Positions 33,987 to 42,981 of a stretch of 64,000 nucleotides of DNA are shown here, piece after piece; position 1 is the stretch's first letter, and each line of letters opens with the position of its first letter. The notes under the pieces are model-generated. The model was not told the origin of the DNA. It searched no databases and worked only from the letters and a program-made list of their open reading frames with translations. Location: positions 62,001 to 126,000 of the forward strand of contig JAAELK010000152.1 in assembly GCA_024226935.1 (NCBI GenBank), given 5' to 3'. Position numbers and translations under genes: made by a program. This DNA comes from Desulfobacteraceae bacterium (lineage in GTDB: Bacteria; Desulfobacterota; Desulfobacteria; Desulfobacterales; Desulfobacteraceae).

Positions 33987-35774
33987 TTATGCAACAAAAT
34001 GGTATGATCCATCCTGGATCTCATCGGCTAAATTACCGCCGGGGCCATTTATTCCTTCTGCATTAATTGAATCAAATATTTTTTTCCCGTTCCGATTTTT
34101 TCCATTTGAATTACCCGATTGATTTTTTGCATCGGCATAGGATTGCTTAAACTCACTATTCATTTCCACATCAAATTTATCCAGACTGATACCGGCATTT
34201 GCCAGGACGATCTTAAGCTCATTCACATTGGCGATTAAAATATCTTTAGCGGCCGGGTTTTCCGCGGCAATACTGACCTTCATACTGTTACCCTCATTAT
34301 TGATGGTCAATTGAAGGCGACCTAATTCCGCAGGTTTTAACTGAATCTTCAAGGTGTTTTCACCCTGGTTTATGGCCCGGACGATGCTTTTACCCACCTG
34401 CTTTGTCACATAGGTGGGCAGCTCCTTGAAAGTTGATTTTGTTTTCAAGACATCCCCGGGGGATCCTGTTTTAACCTCGGATGCTGCTAAAGAAGAACTC
34501 TCCCCTCCCCTGGCAGTATCCGGCTTTAAAAATTTTGTGCCTTCTTCCCCGTCTTTCAATTTGGAACCGGTGTCTCCAGGCAAATCCGATTTTCCCGACA
34601 AGATGGAATTAATTTCCTTGAAAGCCTGGTCTTGTTTTACAAGAGGTTCCCCTTGATCCTTGGAAAACAAACCTTTTTTGTTTGGTTTAAACTTATCTGG
34701 AATCAATAGATCATTTTCGAACTGATCCTCGATCTGATCCTTGGAAAATTGCGCCCCATCGGTCTTGGCAGATTGAATCTCAAGATGTTTAAAAAGTGAA
34801 TCGATCAAGGTGTTGGAAGATTTGTTACCCCCACCATCCGCCTGGTTAGTGGACCCCTTGCTCGAAAGATCTTGCGTTGACTTTCCCGAGGCCAGAATTT
34901 TTTCCTTGTGGGTCACAAGGGAGGCTATAAGATCACTCAAACTGGGTTGTGATGCCGTATTTTCAGGCAGCACAAGCCCCAATTGTTCGAGGAGCATTGG
35001 AAACGAGGTATCCCCTTCCCGGGTTTGAAAGGGCTGACCCGAATGAAGAGATTGGATTTCAATGGGCCTTAGATGATCGATGACCACATCAAGGCTGATT
35101 CCGTTCTGTCCCCTGGAAGCCTGGGATAAAATCTGGTCAACCTTCTCCCTGGGAAGGCCCAGAGAGTTTAAAATAGAGGTCAAAAAAGGAAGAGCGGAGG
35201 TGTCAATAAGGGCTTCTTCCACCGGGGTTTCATCGGAAATATCGGTGGAAAGATCAAAAAGGCTGCCCATTATCTCATCAAGGCCCAGATCTCCATCCTG
35301 GGTTTCATCGGAAAATTTTGCCATCAATTCTTCCACCCCTTCCCGGCCGAATCCATTCTTTAAGAGTATCTCTTTGAGAAAATCCAGGCCCGTGGCATCG
35401 ATGGTGATATTTTTCAAATCTCCGCCGGACAGGGATAAAAACAAAGCCTGCAATTTTGAAAGAAACTCCAACCCCTGCTCCTGATCCACTTCATCCAAAA
35501 AGAAAGTTTTTGCTTCATCCACATTTTGCAGTTTACCAAAAGCATTTTTGACGGCAACAATCGATTTATCAAAGGAGGCTTTTCCCGGGGCAATTGACCC
35601 GGAGGAAAAAGAGGCTCTGGCTGTCCTTGCCTCTTTGATCACATGGTTGAGATTATCGGCAAATAAAGATTGTGATTTTTTTGAATTATTAAATGTACCG
35701 AGTCCCACAGCCTGTGAATCTGCCTGGGTAAGATTCGAAAATGCATTGTTTATGTCGGTAAAGATCAAATTCAT
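33987..35774 (-). CDS. fliK: Hook-length control protein FliK
   Basis: The product has 595 residues from the ATG at 35774. The long N-terminal part is Ser, Gly and Asp rich and poorly conserved. The C-terminal FliK domain is clear at about residues 460-540 (TLKIQLKPAELGRLQLTINNEGNSMKVSIAAENPAAKDILIANVNELKIVLANAGISLDKFDVEM). FliK measures hook length and triggers the FlhB switch. An upstream in-frame start at 35843 would run into the sigma-54 promoter, so I prefer 35774, preceded by AAGGTG. First gene of the fliK-flgD-flgE unit. Confidence 0.93.
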   Translation of the reverse strand: MNLIFTDINNAFSNLTQADSQAVGLGTFNNSKKSQSLFADNLNHVIKEARTARASFSSGSIAPGKASFDKSIVAVKNAFGKLQNVDEAKTFFLDEVDQEQGLEFLSKLQALFLSLSGGDLKNITIDATGLDFLKEILLKNGFGREGVEELMAKFSDETQDGDLGLDEIMGSLFDLSTDISDETPVEEALIDTSALPFLTSILNSLGLPREKVDQILSQASRGQNGISLDVVIDHLRPIEIQSLHSGQPFQTREGDTSFPMLLEQLGLVLPENTASQPSLSDLIASLVTHKEKILASGKSTQDLSSKGSTNQADGGGNKSSNTLIDSLFKHLEIQSAKTDGAQFSKDQIEDQFENDLLIPDKFKPNKKGLFSKDQGEPLVKQDQAFKEINSILSGKSDLPGDTGSKLKDGEEGTKFLKPDTARGGESSSLAASEVKTGSPGDVLKTKSTFKELPTYVTKQVGKSIVRAINQGENTLKIQLKPAELGRLQLTINNEGNSMKVSIAAENPAAKDILIANVNELKIVLANAGISLDKFDVEMNSEFKQSYADAKNQSGNSNGKNRNGKKIFDSINAEGINGPGGNLADEIQDGSYHFVA

Positions 35775-35812
35775 GGGACACCTTTTTAAAATTTTATTTA
35801 TAAGACAAAGGA

Positions 35813-35827
35813 GCAATGATTGTGCCA
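35813..35827 (-). promoter_or_regulatory. Sigma-54 promoter of fliK-flgD-flgE
   Basis: Read on the minus strand it is TGGCACAATCATTGC, the best match of the five sigma-54 sites in the window (TGGCAC plus TTGC, ten bases between GG and GC). Transcription would start near 35801, with about 27 bases of leader before the fliK ATG. Confidence 0.9.
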
Positions 35828-36008
35828 AACAGGATAAAATCAAAATTAACCTTTAAAATCAGCATCTTATTTTAAAAATCTTTTTTTCCACAGGAAGAAT
35901 TGACAAAAAAAATTGGAATATATTTCCTTGGCTCAAGGGGGGTATGGGAAAATATTACCTAATTATTTTTTTATTGGGGGAGGGGGAATTTAATGGAGAC
36001 AAATCATC

Positions 36009-36037
36009 TTGACATCATTGTTTACAAAGACTAAACC
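36009..36037 (+). promoter_or_regulatory. Possible sigma-70 promoter of the beta-propeller gene
   Basis: TTGACA at 36009-36014 is a perfect -35 element. After 17 bases comes TAAACC, a poor -10. It lies about 60 bases upstream of the start at 36097. The 35828-36008 stretch is AT-rich with two G-runs, and I see no gene in it. Confidence 0.35.
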
Positions 36038-36096
36038 ATGTTCTTGTTTGCTAACAATCACTCTTAATTATCAAATTCATGAAAAAGGAGTTCAAA

Positions 36097-37869
36097 ATGA
36101 AAAAATCATTTATGGGAGCATTTAAAAAACCAGGGGGTAATTATATCTCGATAATTTTGTTTATGACCATTATCCTTGGGACAATGCCGGTTTTGGCAAA
36201 TACAATAAAGTGGAAAACTAAGGTCTGGGGCGAAGCATCTTATTCCCTTGCCCTGGGGTCGGATGAAACCATCTATGTTGTCACAAATTATCCGGGAGGT
36301 CCGCAGAGAACCAATCTTAATGCCCTCAATGCCAATGGTACCATAAAATGGGTATTGGATGAGTCCTGGCAGTTTCGTGGAACACCGACAATAGCCCCCG
36401 ACGGCACAATTTACCTGCGCAGCTATGCTAAAAAGATGTATGCCCTTGATCCCTCCGGCAAAAAAGACTGGGAGTTTCCAACTTGCAGCGATAACTTGAC
36501 CGATATGGCCCTGGATTCCGACGGGACAATTTATTTTGCAGCCGGCAGCTCTAATGACAACGATGGAACAGGCATGGTTTATGCCGTCAATCCCGACGGT
36601 TCAGAAAAATGGACCTACACCATATCTGATGTATATTATATAAAAACTTCTCCTGCCATCGGCCCGGATGGGACAATTTATATTATGATTAACAAGGTAG
36701 GAGAAGGTCAGCTCCTCCATGCTTTAAATCCAGATGGTTCCACTAAATGGATCGCCCAAGAAGAAAATTTGTCTGTTATAACCAAAAACCTGGCCATTGG
36801 CGTTGACGGCATCATTTACGCCGGGGGCTACAAAGGATTATTGGCCATCAATCCCGAAGATGGCTCCATAAAATGGCAGACTTTTACCAATGACTCTTAC
36901 AGCACCACCTCCCCGGTTATAGACTCCCAGGGCACCATATATATAGGCTCCAAGGACCATAATTTATATGCCGTTAACCCCGACGGAACAATAAAATGGA
37001 AATTTCAAACAGGCAGGAAGGTATATTCCACCCCCACCATCGCCTCCGATGGCACCATATATTTTTCCTCCTGGGATCATAACCTATATGCAGTCAGCCA
37101 GGGTGGACATCTCAAATGGTCCTGCGACATAGAAAGCGCCGCCATATCAGCCCCGGTAATAGGTTCCGACGGCACCATCTACACCGTCCAATACAGCACC
37201 GGAGGACGGTACTATGTAATTGCCATAAACGGAGATGGAAACACCCTTGCCACGGATTCGCCCTGGCCAACCATAGGCCGCAATTTTCAACACACAGCCA
37301 ATATCAGAGAATTTGTCCCCCTACCAATTTCCCCGATAAATTATCAGGTTGACCAGGGACCATCCGTTCTTTTCAATTGGGAAAAAACAGGGGAGGATTC
37401 AACCTATATATTCCAATTGGCAAATAATCCCGGTTTTCTCCAGCCCTTTTCAAGAAAGGGAAGGGAAACGGACATTTCCCTTTCGGGATTTACCCAGGGG
37501 AATCAATTTTTTTGGAGGGTGGCCATTGAATCGGCTTTTACCGATCCTGTATTTTCCAAGCCCCAAACCTTTGTTTACCAAAACCCCCTCACCCATGCAC
37601 TGATTTTTGCACCCGATTTTGGAGCCTTGGTAAAAAATCCGGTGAATCTTTCCTGGGGTTTTCCTGGAGCAGCAGAGTTTGCCTTACAAATAGCAACCGA
37701 TCCCGAATATACTCAATTTAAATTTTCCGGTTATGTTGCAGGTACAGGCGTCAATATAACCTGTGACCCCGACACGACATATTATTGGAGGGTAGGACCC
37801 GTCGATGCAGACCGTGTATTCATAGGATCATGGTCCCATAGTTATCAGTTCACAACTATAGCTCAATAA
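36097..37869 (+). CDS. Exported beta-propeller (PQQ-like repeat) protein
   Basis: The product has 590 residues. A signal peptide (residues 1-36, hydrophobic IISIILFMTIILG-like core, cleavage near VLANT) leads to at least eight repeats of about 40 residues. They are built around (D/Q)GTIY and LYAVNPDGTIKWKF, the pattern of PQQ-like propellers such as BamB. The C-terminal 180 residues (from about SPINYQVDQGPSVLFNW) look like two fibronectin-type domains. It is probably a secreted or surface protein with no enzyme motif seen. The start at 36097 has AAGGAG six bases before it; an ATG at 36079 lacks a ribosome-binding site. The gene is a lone plus-strand insertion between flagellar operons. Confidence 0.85.
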   Translation: MKKSFMGAFKKPGGNYISIILFMTIILGTMPVLANTIKWKTKVWGEASYSLALGSDETIYVVTNYPGGPQRTNLNALNANGTIKWVLDESWQFRGTPTIAPDGTIYLRSYAKKMYALDPSGKKDWEFPTCSDNLTDMALDSDGTIYFAAGSSNDNDGTGMVYAVNPDGSEKWTYTISDVYYIKTSPAIGPDGTIYIMINKVGEGQLLHALNPDGSTKWIAQEENLSVITKNLAIGVDGIIYAGGYKGLLAINPEDGSIKWQTFTNDSYSTTSPVIDSQGTIYIGSKDHNLYAVNPDGTIKWKFQTGRKVYSTPTIASDGTIYFSSWDHNLYAVSQGGHLKWSCDIESAAISAPVIGSDGTIYTVQYSTGGRYYVIAINGDGNTLATDSPWPTIGRNFQHTANIREFVPLPISPINYQVDQGPSVLFNWEKTGEDSTYIFQLANNPGFLQPFSRKGRETDISLSGFTQGNQFFWRVAIESAFTDPVFSKPQTFVYQNPLTHALIFAPDFGALVKNPVNLSWGFPGAAEFALQIATDPEYTQFKFSGYVAGTGVNITCDPDTTYYWRVGPVDADRVFIGSWSHSYQFTTIAQ

Positions 37870-37879
37870 AGAAAAACCA

Positions 37880-37934
37880 TCCCAGAGGTAATGTTTAAGA
37901 CGAAAACCTTAAACATTACCCGGGATTTTTTTTT
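37880..37934 (+). terminator. Rho-independent terminator after the beta-propeller gene
   Basis: GGTAATGTTTAAG at 37887-37899 pairs perfectly with CTTAAACATTACC at 37908-37920 around an eight-base loop. Flanking CCC/GGG bases extend the stem, and nine T follow at 37926-37934. This is a strong intrinsic terminator 18 bases after the stop codon. Confidence 0.95.
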
Positions 37935-38238
37935 CAATTGCTTTACCATTATTCTTCTGATATTTTTTTAGACACACGACCTTTATTTTTTTGTTCATTT
38001 CTATCCTAAGTTTCCACTTCTTTTATCAATGGAATCAAGAGTCGTTGTCCTTCTTCCTCTATGACTTTTTTTAGGGTGTCAGGCACCATTTTATATGTGA
38101 CAATTTTTCGAGATCTCTTTTGTTTCAAGATTGAAAATCAAATTACTCGAACACAATCGCTTGTTTCTTGGCCCATCTACTTTGTGTTGAATCAAAGGTC
38201 GAACACGTATCAACCATTTTTAAACCGGAGGTAAAATT
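37927..38238 (+). repeat. Long direct repeat, copy 1: leader of the first DUF1566 gene
   Basis: This 310-base non-coding block, from the T-run through the ribosome-binding site ACCGGAGG, is about 95% identical by eye to 39987-40298. It includes GGGTGTCAGGCACC at 38074-38087. No open frame of note lies in it. Its conservation indicates either recent duplication or a shared regulatory leader for the two DUF1566 genes. Confidence 0.9.
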
Positions 38239-39807
38239 ATGAATTTTTTAATTAAAATCCCATTAATTAAAATCCTGGTGATTCTTTCAGTATTTTTTCA
38301 GGCATCATTATTTTTCCAGGCACCAGTATTTTTCCAGGCATCAATGGTTTACGCTATTTCAATCCCCCAAACAGGGCAGACAACATGTTATGACGAGACA
38401 GGGGCTGTTATCTCCTGTACAAACACAGGGCAGGACGGAGACATTCAGGCGGGGGTTGTCTGGCCCGCCAACCATTTTGCTGACAATGGCGACGGCACCC
38501 TTACAGACGGACTTACAGGGTTGATGTGGATGCAAAACGGCAATCTTTTACAGGCCACAGGAGCAAGTCCAGCCGGAAAACTGACATGGCAACAGGCCCT
38601 GGACTTTGTGAAAGACCTCAATAGTGGGATGTACCCGCCATATAACGCAGGATACACAGACTGGCGGCTGCCCAATTACAACGAGATGGAAAGTCTGATC
38701 AATTATGAGGAGGCTCCATCTTTTTCGTGGTTAAATGCCAATGGGTTTATGGATTTAAAATCCGATATTTATTGGTCATCTACAACTAGAGTTTATCCCG
38801 GACAATTGGATGAAACGTGGGGTATTGTTATGTGGAACGGCACGCAGACAGCCCAGGATAAAGATCAGCTGTTCAACCTTATTGTTGTTCGCGGTGTCAG
38901 TGACGGTCCTGCCCAGGTGAACCGAACCGGCCAGCAAACCTGTTATGATGAAAGCGGTACTGTGATCAGTTGTGCAGGAACAGGCCAGGATGGGGAGTGG
39001 CAAACAGGGGCAACCTGGCCGATCCCCAGGTTTATAGATATGGGAAACGGCACAATAAAAGATGAGTTAACCGGCTTGATCTGGTTAAAAGACGGAGAGT
39101 GCCTTGATCTTCAGATTTGGAATGATATGTTCATAATAAAAAATGATTTTAATACGAATCCCGGAAATTATCCCTGCATGGATTATACTGCAACACACAA
39201 TGACTGGCGGATCCCAAACATCCGCGAATTATCAAGCTTGTATGATTTTTCCCAGGCTGGCCCGGGATTCCCGGCAGATCATCTGTTTATCGTGTCTGCA
39301 ATGGGATACCTAATTTACTCATATAGTAACTTTGCCGATAATAGCCTGTATACATTTGGAACCTATTTGATGGAACCAACTTCAATGATTTTATATAAAC
39401 CATGGGAAGGACGGGTGTGGCTCGTAAGAGATGCAGGTCCCGATTGCGAACCGGCCGTAAAAGTCATGCAGGTCTGGAGTGAAGATAATTCCGGGGTTTT
39501 TAATGTTGATTTTACTACGACGGATAATCTGACGACAAACAGCGCCGTCACCATTGCCGGATGTGATGCAAATACCTATAAGCTGGTCATAAAGTATCAG
39601 GTATTTGATGCCAATGGAGTGAAATATTATCTGGGAAAGCAAGTTTTTCCATCGGTTGGCATGGAAACATATTCTTCAAATTTCACAGCTGCTTTTCCAG
39701 CGGATTTTGCCGTGGGACAATCAAAAATCCAAGTTAAAGGGAAACTATATTTCGATGGAACCATACTGACAACAGATAAGCATCATGGCTGGATAGATGT
39801 GGAATAA
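38239..39807 (+). CDS. Exported protein with two DUF1566 (Lcl C-terminal type) domains, copy 1
   Basis: The product has 522 residues. The signal peptide (about 1-37) has an expanded hydrophobic core made of three 18-base repeats (VFFQAS, LFFQAP, VFFQAS). Two DUF1566 units follow, each starting TGQ(T/Q)TCYDE and containing LTGL(M/I)W, a DWR(L/I)PN motif and a VRG/VRDAG end (about 38-220 and 221-400). A C-terminal domain of about 120 residues (VMQVWSEDNSGVFNVDF to HHGWIDVE) ends the protein. DUF1566 domains occur in surface and adhesin-like proteins; their ligand is not known. It has a near-copy at 40299-41834. The leader carries ACCGGAGG eight bases before the ATG. Confidence 0.85.
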   Translation: MNFLIKIPLIKILVILSVFFQASLFFQAPVFFQASMVYAISIPQTGQTTCYDETGAVISCTNTGQDGDIQAGVVWPANHFADNGDGTLTDGLTGLMWMQNGNLLQATGASPAGKLTWQQALDFVKDLNSGMYPPYNAGYTDWRLPNYNEMESLINYEEAPSFSWLNANGFMDLKSDIYWSSTTRVYPGQLDETWGIVMWNGTQTAQDKDQLFNLIVVRGVSDGPAQVNRTGQQTCYDESGTVISCAGTGQDGEWQTGATWPIPRFIDMGNGTIKDELTGLIWLKDGECLDLQIWNDMFIIKNDFNTNPGNYPCMDYTATHNDWRIPNIRELSSLYDFSQAGPGFPADHLFIVSAMGYLIYSYSNFADNSLYTFGTYLMEPTSMILYKPWEGRVWLVRDAGPDCEPAVKVMQVWSEDNSGVFNVDFTTTDNLTTNSAVTIAGCDANTYKLVIKYQVFDANGVKYYLGKQVFPSVGMETYSSNFTAAFPADFAVGQSKIQVKGKLYFDGTILTTDKHHGWIDVE

Positions 39808-39836
39808 ACAATATTAAACTTTTTTTAAAGTTGGAC

Positions 39837-39873
39837 AGTTGCAGGATAGCCAAGCCCTGCTGATCCTGCAACT
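39837..39873. repeat. Perfect inverted repeat between the two DUF1566 genes
   Basis: AGTTGCAGGAT at 39837-39847 and ATCCTGCAACT at 39863-39873 pair over 11 bases with a 15-base loop. No T-run follows, so it is not a clear intrinsic terminator. It lies in the unique part of the gap; the second copy of the repeat unit has no equivalent at its end. Confidence 0.55.
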
Positions 39874-39986
39874 ACCCATGCAAGGGGCATGGCAAGAAAA
39901 AAACAGCACATGCTCCCCAACACCCAGGAAAATCCCATGTATTGACAGTTCATACACCCCGGCCCGACGCAATCATTCCATGATCA

Positions 39987-40298
39987 TTTTTTTTTCAATT
40001 GCTTTACCATTATTCTTCTGATATTTTTTTAGACACACGGCCTTTATTTTCTGTTCATTTCTATCCTAAGTTTCCACTTCTTTTATCAATAGAATCAGAG
40101 TCGTTGTACCTCTACCTTCAAAACTTTTTTTTAGGGTGTCAGGCACCATTTAATATGTGACAATTTTTTCAGCTCTCTTTTGTTTCAGGATTAAAAATCA
40201 AATTACTTGAACACAATCGCTTGTTTCTTGGTCCATCTACTTTGTGTTGAATCAAAGGTCGAACACGTATCAACCATTTTTAAACCGGAGGTAAAATT
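39987..40298 (+). repeat. Long direct repeat, copy 2: leader of the second DUF1566 gene
   Basis: This block matches 37927-38238 with scattered single-base changes and one or two small indels. It contains the same ACCGGAGG ribosome-binding site and GGGTGTCAGGCACC (40134-40147). With the genes that follow, it defines a tandem duplication with a period of about 2060 bases. The preceding 39874-39986 holds nothing I can identify. Confidence 0.9.
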
Positions 40299-41834
40299 AT
40301 GAATTTTTTAATTAAAATCCCATTAATTAAAATCTTGGTGATTATTTCAGTATTTTTTCAGGCATCAATGGTTTACGCTATTTCAATCCCCCAAACAGGG
40401 CAGACAACATGTTATGACGAAACAGGGGCTGTTATCTCCTGTGCCAATACAGGGCAGGACGGAGACATTCAGGCAGGGGTTGTCTGGCCTGTCAACCGTT
40501 TTACTGACAATGGCGATGGCACCCTTACAGACGCCCTTACAGGGTTAGTGTGGATGCAAAATGCTAATCTTGCCCAGACAGCCGGAGCCAGTACTGATGG
40601 GAGATTGATCTGGCAGGAGGCTCTGGACTTTGTAAAAGATCTTAATAATGGGGTGTACCCGCCGCACCATGCAGGATACACCGACTGGCGACTGCCAAAC
40701 TTAATTGAATTGGAAAGTTTGATCAATCATGAAGAGATTGATTTCTCCGCATGGTTAAATACACAGGGATTTACAGGTTTCATTAGTTTTATATATTGGT
40801 CTTCAACAACCCGGGTTCAGCCCGGACAGGAAACAGATGCATTGGCAATAGCCACCGGCAGCGGCATCCAGACTGCCCAGGATAAAGCAACCATGGAGAT
40901 GAACCTTATTATGGTACGAGGTATCAGTAATGGCCCCTCCGTCTTGCATCGTACAGGCCAGCAAACCTGTTATGACGCGACAGGCACGGTGATAAGTTGT
41001 GCAGGAACTGGCCAGGATGGTGAGTTGCAAACAGGAGCAGCCTGGCCGGTCCCAAGATTTACCGACATGGGAGAGGGCACCATAAAAGATGAGTTAACCG
41101 GCTTGCTGTGGTTAAAAGACATTGAATGCCTTGGTCCTCAAAATTGGATGAATACCTTTACTTTGACCCAGGATTTTAATACAAATCCCGGATCTTATTC
41201 CTGTAGTGAATATACTGCCGATTACGATGACTGGCGTGTTCCAAATCGCCGTGAATTGGCAAGTTTACATGATTTTTCCCAATATAATCCGAGCCTGCCG
41301 GCAGATCATCTGTTTGTTCCGATTTCCTGGGGGTATGATGTTTGGTCCTCTACCACCCTTCCCGGCTCTCCCCACCTTGCCTATACTGCAAGGTTATTAT
41401 CACCAACGATATATATAGCAAGTAAAACGGGTAACAATAGAGCCTGGCTTGTCAGGGATGCAGACCCCGATTGCGAACCGGTCGTGAATGTCATGCAAGT
41501 CTGGAGTGAAGATAGTTCCGGAATTTTTAATGTTGATTTTATGATAACAGATAATCTGACGACAAACAGCGCCGTCACCATTGCCGGATGTAATGCCGAC
41601 ACCTATAAGCTGGTCATAAAATATCATGTATTTGATGGCAATGGGGTGAAATTTCTTATAGGAAAGGAAATTTTCCTATCGGTTGGCACAGGAACATATT
41701 CTTCAAATTTTACAGCTGCTTTTCCAGCGGGTTTTGCCATGGGACAATCAAAAATCCAAGTTAAAGGAAAACTATATTTCGATGGAACCATACTGACAAC
41801 AGATAAGCATCATGGCTGGATAGATGTGGAATAA
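40299..41834 (+). CDS. Exported protein with two DUF1566 (Lcl C-terminal type) domains, copy 2
   Basis: The product has 511 residues. The first 65 and last 120 residues are almost identical to the protein at 38239-39807, while the core of both DUF1566 units has diverged strongly (for example the segments after DWRLPN and after RTGQQTCYD). The signal peptide has a single FFQAS unit instead of three. The pattern, conserved ends and divergent centre, suggests duplication followed by diversification of the putative ligand face. No reverse transcriptase or template repeat is visible, so a diversity-generating retroelement is not supported here. Same plus-strand island as the beta-propeller gene. 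Confidence 0.85.
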   Translation: MNFLIKIPLIKILVIISVFFQASMVYAISIPQTGQTTCYDETGAVISCANTGQDGDIQAGVVWPVNRFTDNGDGTLTDALTGLVWMQNANLAQTAGASTDGRLIWQEALDFVKDLNNGVYPPHHAGYTDWRLPNLIELESLINHEEIDFSAWLNTQGFTGFISFIYWSSTTRVQPGQETDALAIATGSGIQTAQDKATMEMNLIMVRGISNGPSVLHRTGQQTCYDATGTVISCAGTGQDGELQTGAAWPVPRFTDMGEGTIKDELTGLLWLKDIECLGPQNWMNTFTLTQDFNTNPGSYSCSEYTADYDDWRVPNRRELASLHDFSQYNPSLPADHLFVPISWGYDVWSSTTLPGSPHLAYTARLLSPTIYIASKTGNNRAWLVRDADPDCEPVVNVMQVWSEDSSGIFNVDFMITDNLTTNSAVTIAGCNADTYKLVIKYHVFDGNGVKFLIGKEIFLSVGTGTYSSNFTAAFPAGFAMGQSKIQVKGKLYFDGTILTTDKHHGWIDVE

Positions 41835-41909
41835 ACGATATTAAACTTTTTTTTAAAGTTGGTAACTGTTATTTTATCGATGCCTGACACCCGAATAATT
41901 TATCATCGA

Positions 41910-42527
41910 TTAAAATTGTTTTTGCTTAAAGGCCAGACGTTCACTGATTTTAGCAGCTTTTGCCGAATCAACATAGGCCAGAATCTGGGCTGCGGATGCT
42001 TCACGCATCCGCAGAAAAATCTCCTGGGCAACGTCCAGGGTCATCTGATCAACAATCAAGGCTGCGTTTTTGGGCTTCATACCGGCATACATCTTCACAA
42101 GTCTTGCAAGTTTTGCTTCGTATACAGCCTCTTTTTGCAACTGTGCCCTGGTTTTTTTTTCCTCAAGCAAAGCCATGTCATCATTTATCTGTTTTTTTAA
42201 GTTTGCCAGAGCAGACAACTTTTCATCAATTTGTTCTTCATATCTTGCCAACTCTTTTTTCTCCTGATCGAGTTCTTTTTTATTCTTCTCAATCAAAATT
42301 TTTTTATCTTCAAGTCCCCTTAAAACAACCATGGCTGTATCGGGACACTCAGGGCATTCGGGACAAGGTGTTTCACCATCTCCTTTTGCCGGGTCCGTTT
42401 CGGTCTTTTTCTCCTCTTCTTCGCCAAAGGCCTTGTTGGTAAACAGATCAAAAACATTTTTGTCCCCCAGGCCGGAAAATAAAAGACAAAGGGCGAGAAC
42501 GAGAATCATTTTTTTATTTAGTGTCAT
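41910..42527 (-). CDS. MotE-like flagellar protein with MgtE-N type domain
   Basis: The product has 205 residues from the ATG at 42527. An N-terminal signal or anchor segment (about 6-20, MILVLALCLLFSGLG) precedes a Cys/Pro stretch (CPECPECP), a long coiled coil (about 65-140) and a C-terminal helical domain. The C-terminal domain (KMYAGMKPKNAALIVDQMTLDVAQEIFLRMREASAAQILAYVD) matches the MgtE intracellular N-domain fold seen in MotE. MotE chaperones the periplasmic stator subunit MotC in Rhizobiaceae. Family members here are common after fliJ and their job is less certain. The gene overlaps fliJ by 14 bases and ends the flgB operon. Confidence 0.8.
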   Translation of the reverse strand: MTLNKKMILVLALCLLFSGLGDKNVFDLFTNKAFGEEEEKKTETDPAKGDGETPCPECPECPDTAMVVLRGLEDKKILIEKNKKELDQEKKELARYEEQIDEKLSALANLKKQINDDMALLEEKKTRAQLQKEAVYEAKLARLVKMYAGMKPKNAALIVDQMTLDVAQEIFLRMREASAAQILAYVDSAKAAKISERLAFKQKQF

Positions 42528-42972
42528 TGGCAATTTCCCTTGCTTTTTTTAAGGATGAAATCTCATCCAGCTCTTTTTGTTCCGCCGCAAGCAATTTATG
42601 ATTATATTCCTTTGCTTGACTTTCCCGTAACCGTTCCATGGCCTTTTTGTCAATAGTTCTTTTTTTCAGTGCGAGACGTTTTTGACCAAGAACCTTCCCC
42701 AATTGAATCTTCCTGTGTTTTTCCTGGGCGGTCATATCCACCAATGCTCTCAAATAACCCTGGTGCTGCGCAAATTCCTCTGCCACCACCCCTTTTTCCA
42801 CAATTTTTTCCAATCGCAGGGCCGATTGAACATGGGTAGTTTGAAGGGAGTCAATCTGTTTTTCACAGGCCGCCAATTCCATTACCGTCTTGGCCATATC
42901 CTGCTGGGCCACCCGCTCAAGGTGTTTTCTAAAATTCAGCAAGGCTTGCAGTTTAAACTCAAAACGCTTCAT
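42514..42972 (-). CDS. fliJ: Flagellar export protein FliJ
   Basis: The product has 152 residues and is one long coiled coil with the FliJ pattern (MKRFEFKLQALLNFRKHLERVAQQDMAKTVMELAACEKQIDSL, and a C-terminal RLRESQAKEYNHKLLAAEQKELDEIS). FliJ forms the central stalk of the FliI ATPase ring and links it to FlhA. It follows fliI by nine bases. Confidence 0.92.
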   Translation of the reverse strand: MKRFEFKLQALLNFRKHLERVAQQDMAKTVMELAACEKQIDSLQTTHVQSALRLEKIVEKGVVAEEFAQHQGYLRALVDMTAQEKHRKIQLGKVLGQKRLALKKRTIDKKAMERLRESQAKEYNHKLLAAEQKELDEISSLKKAREIANDTK

Positions 42973-42981
42973 AATCGTATA

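Noticed and set aside
36097-37869. Quinoprotein dehydrogenase
   Set aside because: The repeats are propeller-like, but I do not see cofactor ligands or the length and motifs of PQQ enzymes. A structural or binding propeller is the safer reading.
38239-41834. Diversity-generating retroelement acting on the DUF1566 pair
   Set aside because: No reverse transcriptase, accessory gene or template repeat is visible. The divergent cores remain a question, but the system cannot be claimed from this window.
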